This document shows, in pieces, positions 17,880 to 25,567 of a stretch of 43,824 bases of DNA. The translations under genes and the position numbers were made by a program. The notes under the pieces are model-generated. The model was not told where the DNA came from. It searched no databases and worked only from the letters and a program-made list of their open reading frames with translations. Location: contig CANJZW010000033.1 in NCBI GenBank assembly GCA_947479475.1, forward strand, positions 1 through 43,824, written 5' to 3'. The DNA comes from Chthoniobacteraceae bacterium (GTDB taxonomy: Bacteria > Verrucomicrobiota > Verrucomicrobiia > Chthoniobacterales > Chthoniobacteraceae). Numbering within the stretch: position 1 is the first letter of the stretch; each line of letters starts with the position of its first letter.

Positions 17880-17908
17880 CGGCTTCGGGACTAGGCGCCC
17901 CGAAGCCG
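17880..17908 (-). promoter_or_regulatory. GC-rich 10-bp hairpin across the truB stop codon
   Basis: CGGCTTCGGG and CCCGAAGCCG pair around a 9-base loop that contains the truB stop codon. On the minus strand it is followed by TTCCTTCC rather than a T-run, so it is a poor terminator. It ends 24 bases before the ribF start. It may stabilise the mRNA end or attenuate transcription. Confidence 0.6.
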
Positions 17909-18610
17909 CGAAACCGTAGGCAGGTCGAGCACCCTCGCCGCGATCCATTCCGGGTCCTGATTCTTAAGCTCCTCGACGGTGACCGCACCCTCCACGCTGA
18001 AACGGCCGGATTTGGTGCGGCGCAGCATCCGCAAGTGCGCCCCACAGCCCAGGTCATTGCCAATATCGAAGGCGTAGGTGCGCACGTAAAACCCCTTGCT
18101 GCACACCACTCGAAAATCAATATCCGGCAACCCAACCCGTGTGATCTCGTGCGCAAAAACGTGGACGAAACGCGGTTCCCGCTCCACGGTTTTGCCCTGG
18201 CGCGCCAGTTTGTAGAGCGGAACTCCACCCTGTTTGATGGCAGAGACCATGGGGGGCATTTGGTAAAAGTCGCCGTGAAATTTCTCGAAAGACTCCTGGA
18301 CTTGTTCGCGTGTAAACTCTGGGACCGGTCGCGTTTCCACCACCTGTCCGTCCGCATCCTGGCTGTCGGTGGTGATCCCCAGTTGCATCGTACCCGTGTA
18401 TTCCTTGTCCTCGGCCATGAGCAGATCCTGGATTTTCGTGCCCCGACCGAGGACAATCAACAGGAGGCCCGTGGCAAGGGGGTCAAGGGTTCCGCAGTGG
18501 CCCACCTTTTTGAAACCAAGCCTTTTGCGGACGATCGCCACCACGTCGTGGGAGGTCATTCCAGGGGCCTTGTCAATGAGGAGTACGCCGTCGATATCGT
18601 GTGAACGCAT
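17891..18610 (-). CDS. truB: tRNA pseudouridine(55) synthase
   Basis: It makes pseudouridine 55 in the T-loop of tRNAs. The protein starts RSHDIDGVLLIDKAPGMTSHDVVAIVRK and has the catalytic aspartate in HCGTLDPLATGLLLIVLG at about residue 43. KEYTGTMQLGITTDSQDADGQV and the C-terminal GFYVRTYAFDIGNDLGCGAHL follow. At 239 residues it lacks most of the C-terminal extension of the ~310-residue E. coli enzyme, as in many short bacterial TruBs. It lies 77 bases after nrnA. Confidence 0.95.
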   Translation of the reverse strand: MRSHDIDGVLLIDKAPGMTSHDVVAIVRKRLGFKKVGHCGTLDPLATGLLLIVLGRGTKIQDLLMAEDKEYTGTMQLGITTDSQDADGQVVETRPVPEFTREQVQESFEKFHGDFYQMPPMVSAIKQGGVPLYKLARQGKTVEREPRFVHVFAHEITRVGLPDIDFRVVCSKGFYVRTYAFDIGNDLGCGAHLRMLRRTKSGRFSVEGAVTVEELKNQDPEWIAARVLDLPTVSRLRGA

Positions 18611-18687
18611 GAAACAAAAATGAAATAAATGGAGAGCTTGGGAAAATGGGGCGGGGGCGGGAAGGGGGCTTTTACTGGGGGAAAACG

Positions 18688-19677
18688 CTAGGCCGGCAGG
18701 GCGCTCATGTGCCGGTCAATGGCGGCGAGCACACGCTCTTGCACTTCCGAAAGGGTGCCGGCGACGCGCGCGCCTGAGGCCAAAGTGTGGCCGCCGCCTC
18801 CAAATTCCCCACAGATGGCGCACACGTCCACCCGTGCGTCCTTGGAGCGCAGGCTCAGGCGGATGAGGCCGCCTTCGAGTTCTTCGAAAAAGGCCGCCAC
18901 CACCACGCCTTCGATGCTCCGAATCGTATCGATAAGCCCCTCGGTGTCGTCTGGGATTGTCCCGAGGTCGAAGGCGGTTTGGGCGCTGAGGGCAAAGCTG
19001 GCGACGCGTTCCCCGGAGCTGAAACGGAGCACGTTGAGAAGGGCGCGCAGCAACTCGAGGCGGCGGCGAGGGCTGTTTTCGTAAAGAGCCTGGTTGATCG
19101 CCCCAATGTTCACGCCCAAGCGCACCAGTTCAGCGGCAATCTCGTAGGTCCTGGCGGTGGTGTTGGGGTATTGGAAGGAGCCCGTATCGGTCGAAATGGC
19201 TGCGTACAAGGCATCCGCCATGGGGGCCGTCAGAGGCAGGCCGCACTGCTGAAAGAGTTCAAAGAGGATTTGTCCTGCGGCGGGGGCCGCTGAGTCGATG
19301 TAGAGGAGATCCCCGAGGCGGTCGTTGGAGACGTGGTGGTCGATGTTGATCCAAAGGGCGCCAGGAGCGATTTTTTCCAGGCACCGTGCACCCACCCGGT
19401 TGCGCACTGCGGTATCCAGGACAATGACGACTTCGAAGGCTTCTGCCGCCTGCGGAGGGGTGTTGATGAGAGCCGATTGCTGAAGGAAAGCGAAGCGCTG
19501 CGGCAGTCCATCCTCGTTCCAGACCTTCACTTCTTTGCCCATTTCCTTGAGGCAAAGCCCCATGGCAAGTGCGCACCCGATGGCGTCCCCATCGGGACGA
19601 AAGTGGCTCAGAACGAGGAACCGCTGCTTATTCCGGAGGACGGAGGCAATGGCATCAAGGGTGGAGTTGGAATTCAT
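18688..19677 (-). CDS. nrnA: DHH-family phosphoesterase, NrnA-like oligoribonuclease / pAp phosphatase
   Basis: These enzymes degrade very short RNAs and often dephosphorylate pAp. The 329-residue protein has the DHH domain motifs SHFRPDGDAIGCALAM, VIVLDTAV, NIDHHVSNDRLGDLLYID and STDTGSFQYPNT in order, and the DHHA1 motif GEFGGGGHTLASGARV near the C-terminus. All expected metal ligands are visible. A DHH gene between rbfA and truB is a common arrangement in Gram-positive and other bacteria. The 148-bp gap before it has two copies of GAGTCCCC and one weak hairpin at 19729-19741. Confidence 0.92.
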   Translation of the reverse strand: MNSNSTLDAIASVLRNKQRFLVLSHFRPDGDAIGCALAMGLCLKEMGKEVKVWNEDGLPQRFAFLQQSALINTPPQAAEAFEVVIVLDTAVRNRVGARCLEKIAPGALWINIDHHVSNDRLGDLLYIDSAAPAAGQILFELFQQCGLPLTAPMADALYAAISTDTGSFQYPNTTARTYEIAAELVRLGVNIGAINQALYENSPRRRLELLRALLNVLRFSSGERVASFALSAQTAFDLGTIPDDTEGLIDTIRSIEGVVVAAFFEELEGGLIRLSLRSKDARVDVCAICGEFGGGGHTLASGARVAGTLSEVQERVLAAIDRHMSALPA

Positions 19678-19825
19678 GAAATAACCGCAGAATGGTACAC
19701 GGGGAGACGGACAGGGAGCTCAAAAACTGTGCGCCGGGCACCGTTAGTGATTCTGTGAAAAGAGAGTCCCCATCCTGTAAAAGAAGAGTCCCCTCAACCC
19801 GGGCGGGAACTGGAGACCAAGTCGG

Positions 19826-20227
19826 CTAGGGCAGGGGCGGAGCGGTGGGTTGGTCCAAGTCGTCCGCCCCGGCTTCTTCGTTCGCGGGAAGGAGGGCTAG
19901 CTCGTCCATGAGGTTGATGATCCGCGTGCCGCGTTCAATTCCCTCATCCAGTTTGAAATGCAGGTGCGGGGTGTATTTCATGATCACCCTGCGCGACAGC
20001 AGAAACTGCAGGTGCGGACAACGCGTGCGCAGAAGCGACATCACTCCCTTTCGCTGCTTTTCCGTGCCGATGACGGACATGTAAACGTGCGCGTTTTTGA
20101 GGTCGGGGGTGACGTCCACATGCTGGACCGTCACGAGTTGCGCATCAAAATGGAGCTCTCGCCGGAGCAGGTCCCCCATTTCACGCTTGAGGAGTTCGTT
20201 GATGCGTTCGAGTCGATGTTTTGCCAT
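19826..20227 (-). CDS. rbfA: Ribosome-binding factor A
   Basis: A small KH-like protein that assists maturation of the 30S subunit and 16S rRNA 5' end. The 133 residues start MAKHRLERINELLKREMGDLLRRE. They contain VTPDLKNAHVYMSVIG, the family's central strand-helix, and TPHLHFKLDEGIERGTRI, the conserved FxxDxSIExGxRI region. The Pro-rich tail after residue ~118 is not conserved. Its start lies only two bases after the T-run of an intrinsic terminator that follows infB. Confidence 0.95.
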   Translation of the reverse strand: MAKHRLERINELLKREMGDLLRRELHFDAQLVTVQHVDVTPDLKNAHVYMSVIGTEKQRKGVMSLLRTRCPHLQFLLSRRVIMKYTPHLHFKLDEGIERGTRIINLMDELALLPANEEAGADDLDQPTAPPLP

Positions 20228-20229
20228 GC

Positions 20230-20271
20230 AAAAAAACCGGCGCCAAGGACGCCTGCGCCTTGGCTAACCGG
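20230..20271 (-). terminator. Intrinsic terminator between infB and rbfA
   Basis: On the minus strand, GCCAAGG and CCTTGGC form a 7-bp stem around a 9-base loop. It is extended by an outer CCGG/CCGG pair across a small bulge and is followed at once by seven T (20236-20230). It begins 9 bases after the infB stop and its T-run ends two bases before the rbfA ATG. The structure and T-run are those of a textbook Rho-independent terminator. Confidence 0.85.
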
Positions 20272-20280
20272 AAGAGTTAC

Positions 20281-22482
20281 TCAGAGTTGTTGCGCCACTT
20301 TTTCAAGGACGTAGCACTCAATAATGTCGCCTTCTTCGTATTCGTCGAAGTTTCCAAGCTTGATCCCACATTCCATCCCGTTGCGGACTTCCTTCACGTC
20401 GTCCGTAAAGCGGCGAAGCGTGGAGAGGCCTCCATCGTAAATGGCCTGACGGCCCCGTAACACGCGGGCACGGCCAGAGCGGATGATCCGCCCGTCTGTG
20501 ACGTAACTACCCGCCACACAGCCCTTGGTGAGGTCGAATACGCGGCGCACTTCGGCATGCCCAACCACGCTCTCGCGCGATTCGGGATCCAGCATTCCGG
20601 CCATCGCCTCCTTCACCTGATCAAGCAGTTCGTAAATGATGGAGTAAAGTTTGACCTGAACGCCCTCCCTCTTTGCAGCGCCGGCGGCGTTGTTTTCGAC
20701 CTTCACATTGAAGCCGATGACAATCGCATTGGAGGCCGCGGCGAGAAGCACGTCGTTTTCGGTAATCGGCCCCACAGCACTGTGGAGGATTTCGAGGTCT
20801 ATCTTTTTGCTCTGGATCTGTTTGAGCGAATTGACCAGCGCTTCGCTGGAGCCCTGGACGTCCGCCTTCACGATCACCCGCATCGACTTGCGGTTTTCAT
20901 CCGCAATCGATTGGAAAAGGTTCTCCAAGGTGGGACGACTGGGGGCAGCCAGTTTGTTCAGCCGCAATTTGTTGATGCGCTCTTCGGAAAGAATCGAAGC
21001 CGCCTTTTCGCTTTCCATTACGACCAGTTCGTCGCCGGCGTTGGGAAGCCCCGCGAAACCAACCACCTTCACCGGGGTGGAGGCCGAGGCTGATTTGATG
21101 GGTTTGTTCGAATCGCTGAGCAGACCCTTGATCTTGCCGCTGAAGTTTCCGCAGATAAAAGCGTCGCCCACTTTGAGCGTTCCTGTGCGCACGATGAGGG
21201 TCGCTGTTGGGCCGCGGCCCTGTTCGAGCTGCGCTTCAATCACGGTCGCACGGGCCACGCCGCCTTCGGTCGCCTTGAGTTCCGCCACTTCCGAGACTAG
21301 GAGGATGTTCTCAAGCAGCGTGTCCACCCCGACTCCCTTGAGAGCCGCCACGGGCACGCAAATGGTTTCGCCGCCCCAGTCTTCCGGGGAGAGGCCCTTT
21401 TCTTGGAGCTGCCCTTTGACCCGGTCGATGTTGGCGCCGTTGGTATCGGTCTTGGTGATGGCCACGATGATCTGCACCTTTGCCGCACGCGCGTGGGCCA
21501 GAGCCTCCACGGTCTGGGGCATGATGCCGTCATCGGCGGCCACCACGAGGACGACGATGTCCGTGACATTGGCCCCGCGGGCGCGCATGGCTGTGAATGC
21601 CGCATGGCCCGGGGTGTCCAAAAAGGTGATGCTGTGGTCTTTGTAGGAGACCGAATAGGCGCCGATGTGCTGCGTGATGCCCCCGGCTTCCCCGGCAGCC
21701 ACGCGCGCCTTGCGGATGGCGTCCATCAGGGTGGTCTTGCCGTGGTCGACGTGCCCCAGGAAGGCAACGATCGGCGGCCGCAGCTTGAGTTCTGCGGCTT
21801 TCACCTTTTCGGTCACCTTGGGCGGTTCCACGATTTTTTCCACCTGCTTGTGGACGCCCGCTCCTTTTTCGCGCTTTTCACGCTCAAAGGTGTACCCGTG
21901 CCGTTTACACACGGCGCTGGCGATCTCTACATCAACCGTCTGGTTGAGGTTGACAAAAATGTTCATCCCCATCAGGTCGCGTATGACCTCGAAGGGTTTC
22001 AGTTTGAGCGCAGCCGCGAGGTCGCGCACGCCAATCGGAGGTTTGAGATGGACGACTTTGTCGTCCACCGGAGCCACAGGTTCCGGAGCTTCCAGAGCCT
22101 TGGCTGCGGCTTCCGCTTCGGCCGCTGCCGCAGCTTCTGCTGCAGCAATTTCCGCGATTTCAGCAGCTTGAGCCGCTAATTCTTCAGGCGTGACTTCGGG
22201 AGGCTCTGGTTCCAGGAGCTTCGAAATGGACGGCAGCGCCTTGAACGGCCGAAGCGAGGAAACCGACCGCTTGCGCTCGGGTTTTGGCTTGTCGTCGATG
22301 AGGGAGACCGTCACAGGCTTCGGGGCCGGTGGGGGCGTCGGAGCAGCCGGCTCGGCCGGTGCCGCCGTTTTGCTCTTTGACCCGGAGGCAGCAGAGGAGG
22401 TTGACCGCGCCGTGGTCTTTTTTGCAGCGGAGGTCGCAACTGCTGTTTTCGGGGTGGTGGAGCGTGGGGATCGAGTTGCCAT
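20281..22482 (-). CDS. infB: Translation initiation factor IF-2
   Basis: GTPase that brings initiator tRNA to the ribosome. The 733 residues begin with ~145 residues of Ala/Pro/Ser/Thr/Glu-rich linker, then IF2_N ([21 protein letters not shown]). The G domain has G1 [16 protein letters not shown]2 [11 protein letters not shown]3 DTPGHAAF and, where G4 is normally NKxD, TKTD at residues 343-346 followed by [14 protein letters not shown]. Domains II-IV follow through [22 protein letters not shown]. The C-terminal fMet-tRNA domain is complete. Size is below the 890-residue E. coli form because the N-terminal part is short. It lies 67 bases after nusA. The threonine in G4 is an uncommon but tolerated variant. 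Confidence 0.97.
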   Translation of the reverse strand: MATRSPRSTTPKTAVATSAAKKTTARSTSSAASGSKSKTAAPAEPAAPTPPPAPKPVTVSLIDDKPKPERKRSVSSLRPFKALPSISKLLEPEPPEVTPEELAAQAAEIAEIAAAEAAAAAEAEAAAKALEAPEPVAPVDDKVVHLKPPIGVRDLAAALKLKPFEVIRDLMGMNIFVNLNQTVDVEIASAVCKRHGYTFEREKREKGAGVHKQVEKIVEPPKVTEKVKAAELKLRPPIVAFLGHVDHGKTTLMDAIRKARVAAGEAGGITQHIGAYSVSYKDHSITFLDTPGHAAFTAMRARGANVTDIVVLVVAADDGIMPQTVEALAHARAAKVQIIVAITKTDTNGANIDRVKGQLQEKGLSPEDWGGETICVPVAALKGVGVDTLLENILLVSEVAELKATEGGVARATVIEAQLEQGRGPTATLIVRTGTLKVGDAFICGNFSGKIKGLLSDSNKPIKSASASTPVKVVGFAGLPNAGDELVVMESEKAASILSEERINKLRLNKLAAPSRPTLENLFQSIADENRKSMRVIVKADVQGSSEALVNSLKQIQSKKIDLEILHSAVGPITENDVLLAAASNAIVIGFNVKVENNAAGAAKREGVQVKLYSIIYELLDQVKEAMAGMLDPESRESVVGHAEVRRVFDLTKGCVAGSYVTDGRIIRSGRARVLRGRQAIYDGGLSTLRRFTDDVKEVRNGMECGIKLGNFDEYEEGDIIECYVLEKVAQQL

Positions 22483-22549
22483 TCAGAGCGATGTACGAGG
22501 AAGCGAGGGGGGCGGGTTATGAAAAAAAAGGTGAGGGAATCAGAGGGGG

Positions 22550-23803
22550 TTAGGCCTTCGCGGCTCCGGAAATGGCAGCCTGCGCGGCGGCGTAAATCTG
22601 CTCGGCCGTGGCCAAGTCACAGCCAACCACGTCGCAGATGTCCTGAGGGTCGCCCAGCGCATCGGCGCTGACCATTCCAGCTTCCGTGAGCTTGCGCGCG
22701 ACCTCTTCGGTCACGGACAGCGCGCTCATGAGGCCGGCGATGCCTTTTTCGACATTTTGCTCGAAGGCTTCACGGACGGATTCGTCCTTGGTGATTGAGA
22801 TATCCCAACCGGTGAGGCGCGAGGTCAGGCGAGCGTTCTGGCCGCGTTTGCCGATGGCCAGAGACAACTGGTCGTCGTCCACCTTGATATTGACGTTCTT
22901 TTTCGCCTCGTCGAGGGTGAGGGACTTGATTCGTGCCGGCTTAAGCGCTTCGATGACAAGTTCTTTGATGTCGCTGCTCCAGCGGATGATGTCCACTTTC
23001 TCATTGTTCAATTCACGAACAATGTTTTTTACTCGCGCGCCACGCATGCCCACGCACGCGCCGACTGGGTCGACTTTCTCGTTTGGACTCCAAACGGCGA
23101 TCTTGGTGCGGTGTCCCGCCTCACGGGCGATTCCCTTGATGATTACCGTGCCGTCCGCTATCTCCGCCACTTCCGTTTCAAACAGGCGACGCACAAAATT
23201 CGGATGACTCCGGGAGAGAATGATTTCTGGCCCACGCACCCCGTTTTCCACGGCAACGACATAGGCGCGCACGCGGTCACCGATGGCGTATTCTTCAGTG
23301 GCAACCCGTTCGCGGTTGGGCATGACTCCCTCAAATTTGCCAAGGTCCACAATCACATCCGAGCGCTCAAAGCGCCGCACGGTTCCGTTCACGATTTCGC
23401 CGGCCCGATCCTTGAACTCGTCGTAGATCATCTCTTTTTCTGCCTGACGGATGCGTTGCATCATCGCCTGGCGGGCCGTCTGGGCCGCAATACGGCCGAA
23501 GTCCTTGGGGGTCACCTGCACGTCGATTTCTTCTCCGACTTTGGTGTCAGGCTTTACCTTGAGCGCCTCGGTTAGGCTGATTTCGTCGTGTTTATTGGTG
23601 ACGCGCTCGACGACAATAAGCTTGGCGATTGTCTTGAAGCTGGAGGCTTTGGCATCAAATTCAACGCGCAAGTCGCGGGCGGGACCCACAGCCTTGCGGG
23701 CGGCCGTCAACAGGGCGTTGTTCATGGCTTCAAGAAGCACTTCGCGCTTGATGCCTTTGTCTCGCTCAAAAAAGTCCAGTCCTGCCAGGATTTCGCTGTT
23801 CAT
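22550..23803 (-). CDS. nusA: Transcription termination/antitermination protein NusA
   Basis: It binds RNA polymerase and modulates pausing, intrinsic termination and antitermination. ATG 23803 (MNSEILAGLDFFERDKGI) gives 417 residues with the N-terminal RNAP-binding domain (~1-125). An S1 domain follows (~130-200, GEIVNGTVRRFERSDVIVDLG). Two KH domains are visible, including VGACVGMRGARVKNIVRELN and LSLAIGKRGQNARLTSRLTGW. A single helix-hairpin C-terminal segment ends the protein. No rimP precedes it, unlike the standard rimP-nusA-infB order. The longer open frame to 23851 would read through the terminator hairpin upstream. That hairpin lies 22 bases before the ATG, so all nusA mRNA starting farther upstream must cross it. 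Confidence 0.97.
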   Translation of the reverse strand: MNSEILAGLDFFERDKGIKREVLLEAMNNALLTAARKAVGPARDLRVEFDAKASSFKTIAKLIVVERVTNKHDEISLTEALKVKPDTKVGEEIDVQVTPKDFGRIAAQTARQAMMQRIRQAEKEMIYDEFKDRAGEIVNGTVRRFERSDVIVDLGKFEGVMPNRERVATEEYAIGDRVRAYVVAVENGVRGPEIILSRSHPNFVRRLFETEVAEIADGTVIIKGIAREAGHRTKIAVWSPNEKVDPVGACVGMRGARVKNIVRELNNEKVDIIRWSSDIKELVIEALKPARIKSLTLDEAKKNVNIKVDDDQLSLAIGKRGQNARLTSRLTGWDISITKDESVREAFEQNVEKGIAGLMSALSVTEEVARKLTEAGMVSADALGDPQDICDVVGCDLATAEQIYAAAQAAISGAAKA

Positions 23804-23825
23804 ACTTATGGAGGTGCCAGAGACG

Positions 23826-23854
23826 AAAAAAAGTGGGTCCACTGAACCCACTTT
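23826..23854 (-). terminator. Intrinsic terminator/attenuator in the nusA leader
   Basis: On the minus strand, AAAGTGGGT and ACCCACTTT form a 9-bp stem with a 7-base loop, followed by T residues (seven in a row counting the stem end, 23832-23826). It is 315 bases after the rnd stop and 22 bases before the nusA ATG. It may end the rnd transcript, but nothing that could be a promoter fits between it and nusA. Confidence 0.8.
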
Positions 23855-24005
23855 CGCACACGGACCTTCTGGGCCCGCCTTCTCTCTCTAGCCGGTCGGG
23901 AAACCTACCCGTAGAAATCGGTTGAGTCAAGAGAGAACGCCCAGGGAGGAACCGCCTCTTCTGCCGCCCGCCTTCCCGTCTGCCAAGACTTTCTCGGGGC
24001 TGGAG

Positions 24006-24109
24006 GGCTGGCCGCCACCGGCCCTAAGGCTGGCCGCCATCGTCCCTAAGGCTGGCCGCCATCGTCCCTAAGGCTGGCCGCCATCGTCCCTAAGGCTGGC
24101 CGCCACCGG
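24006..24109. repeat. 22-bp tandem repeat, 4 full copies plus a partial
   Basis: The unit GGCTGGCCGCCATCGTCCCTAA (two parts: GGCTGGCCGCC and ATCGTCCCTAA) starts at 24006, 24028, 24050 and 24072, with a partial at 24094. The first and last copies read CACCGG where the middle ones read CATCGT. The unit is not a multiple of three and lies in non-coding DNA between rnd and nusA. Confidence 0.95.
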
Positions 24110-24169
24110 TCCGGGCGGGGGTCGGTTAAGTCTGCGCCTGAGTTGCCCCGTGCTTCGCAGAAGCTGCTC

Positions 24170-25567
24170 TTAAATTCCCAGGCATTCCCGCTGCCAAGGC
24201 ATCAAAGATTCGAAGGCCTGTTCCTCGTTTCGGGAAAGTTGCTCCAAAGTCGCCTTGGGAGCAATGAGGGTCGGATCCAAATTCAGATCCTGCGCGATGG
24301 CATCCCGGGTTTTACGCAATTCTCGGAACCGCGCCTCCTGATCTTGCGTGGTTCTCAAACGGGGTTTGCGTATGGCCTTCGGGTATTCTTCCTCAGAAAG
24401 CTGCATCGCCACATTCACGGCCTCGCGCATCCGCGTAAGGCGGGAACCTCGCAGATGTCTTGGTTCTGGTGTTTGTCCCTTGTCGAAAGCCTCGGAAAAA
24501 TCCAGCAACAGATCGTTGTTGAGAATGTGAAACGCGGGTTTGTCAACAGACTGCGCTTCCTGGTCGCGCCAATGCCAGAGTGCCCGCAGGACGGCCGTCC
24601 CCCGGGGGCTCAAATCCGCGTAACCGCTGATGCGCCAGAGGCTGTCCGGGTCGCGCTCGCGGGTAAACGCGGCGGAACGAATGGCCTTTTCGCACATTTG
24701 TTCAAACCAGCTCCAGCGTCCCAGTTCCCGCAAACGCGCCTCCTGAATTTCAGCGAGCGTCAGCAGGTTGAGGGTGTCGTTGACGGCGTACGCCAGCATC
24801 TCCGGGGGGAGGGGACGCCTTGCCCAGTTTGCCTTCTGCGAGGCCTTGGCCAGAGTCACCCCAAAATACTGGTGCAGCAGCGCCGCAAGCCCGAACTCCG
24901 TCGCACCGCACAGGCGGGCGGCCAGCATGGTGTCGAAAAGAACCGTCGGACCGGTGTATCCGCAGCGCCGCAGCAGCCGCAAATCGTAGTCCGCGCTATG
25001 AATGATGACGGTCTTACCCTCCAGCGCCTCAAAAAGAGGATCCAGCGAGAATCCAGCCAAGGGGTCAATGAGCAGGTTCGAGCCCGGAACGGTGACCTGC
25101 ACGAGGCACATTTTGTCAAAATAACAGTGCAAACTGTCCGCCTCGGTATCCAGTGCAATCCGCGGGTGGGGGCCGAACAATTGCACCGCCTCTAGAAGTT
25201 CCGCAGAGGATGAGACCATTCGAAAAGGCGGCGCTTCCGGGCCGGCACGTCCAGAGGGGGCGGATGCAGAACCCTCGGGGGTGCGGCGTTCTGCCCGGTT
25301 CGCGGTGGAATATTCCCTGGGAGGCCTTTGTTTGGATTGGCGTGAACGGTCCTGCCTAGGCCCTTCACCGCCCTCGCTCCTTGGGGTTGGCTCTGATTTT
25401 TTGGAGGCGCGGTTTGCCTGGGGGCCTGCGGTGGGAGTGGGTTTGCTGCCGAAGAGCCGGTCCACCAGGTTACGGAACCATTTTCCGGGCTTTGGATCTG
25501 CGGCGGGAAGTACTCCTTTTGGGGACTTTGGGGGCTTAGGTGACCGAGGATTATCGGAGCCGCTCAT
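24170..25567 (-). CDS. rnd: Ribonuclease D-like 3'-5' exonuclease with HRDC domain
   Basis: RNase D trims 3' ends of tRNA precursors. Residues ~115-300 form a DEDD exonuclease: ALDTEADSLHCY (first Asp and Glu), IHSADYDLRLLRRCGY (second Asp), FDTMLAARL and LAYAVNDTLNLLTL (Tyr and last Asp). A C-terminal HRDC-type helical region follows (TAVLRALWHWRDQEAQSVDKPAFHILNND). The first ~115 residues are a Pro-, Lys- and Arg-rich, probably disordered extension that ordinary RNase D (~375 residues) lacks; it might bind RNA. Its ATG overlaps the rho stop as ATGA, so it is translationally coupled to rho. Confidence 0.92.
   Translation of the reverse strand: MSGSDNPRSPKPPKSPKGVLPAADPKPGKWFRNLVDRLFGSKPTPTAGPQANRASKKSEPTPRSEGGEGPRQDRSRQSKQRPPREYSTANRAERRTPEGSASAPSGRAGPEAPPFRMVSSSAELLEAVQLFGPHPRIALDTEADSLHCYFDKMCLVQVTVPGSNLLIDPLAGFSLDPLFEALEGKTVIIHSADYDLRLLRRCGYTGPTVLFDTMLAARLCGATEFGLAALLHQYFGVTLAKASQKANWARRPLPPEMLAYAVNDTLNLLTLAEIQEARLRELGRWSWFEQMCEKAIRSAAFTRERDPDSLWRISGYADLSPRGTAVLRALWHWRDQEAQSVDKPAFHILNNDLLLDFSEAFDKGQTPEPRHLRGSRLTRMREAVNVAMQLSEEEYPKAIRKPRLRTTQDQEARFRELRKTRDAIAQDLNLDPTLIAPKATLEQLSRNEEQAFESLMPWQRECLGI

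Larger units (their letters stand above)
23804..24169. other. 366-bp nusA leader / rnd 3' region without a gene
   Basis: It contains, in minus-strand order, a small hairpin after the rnd stop (GCTTC-TGC-GAAGC, 24151-24163, no T-run), the 22-bp tandem repeat, about 130 bases of unremarkable sequence that should hold any nusA promoter, and the terminator hairpin. rimP, which normally precedes nusA, is absent. Confidence 0.7.

Noticed and set aside
17880..17908. Terminator after truB
   Set aside because: The stem is strong but lacks a T-run on either strand, so it is listed only as a hairpin.
19729..19741. Terminator between rbfA and nrnA
   Set aside because: Only a 4-bp stem and five T after a gap; too weak to call.
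24006..24109. Possible CRISPR array
   Set aside because: The units are directly adjacent with no spacers, and no cas genes are present.
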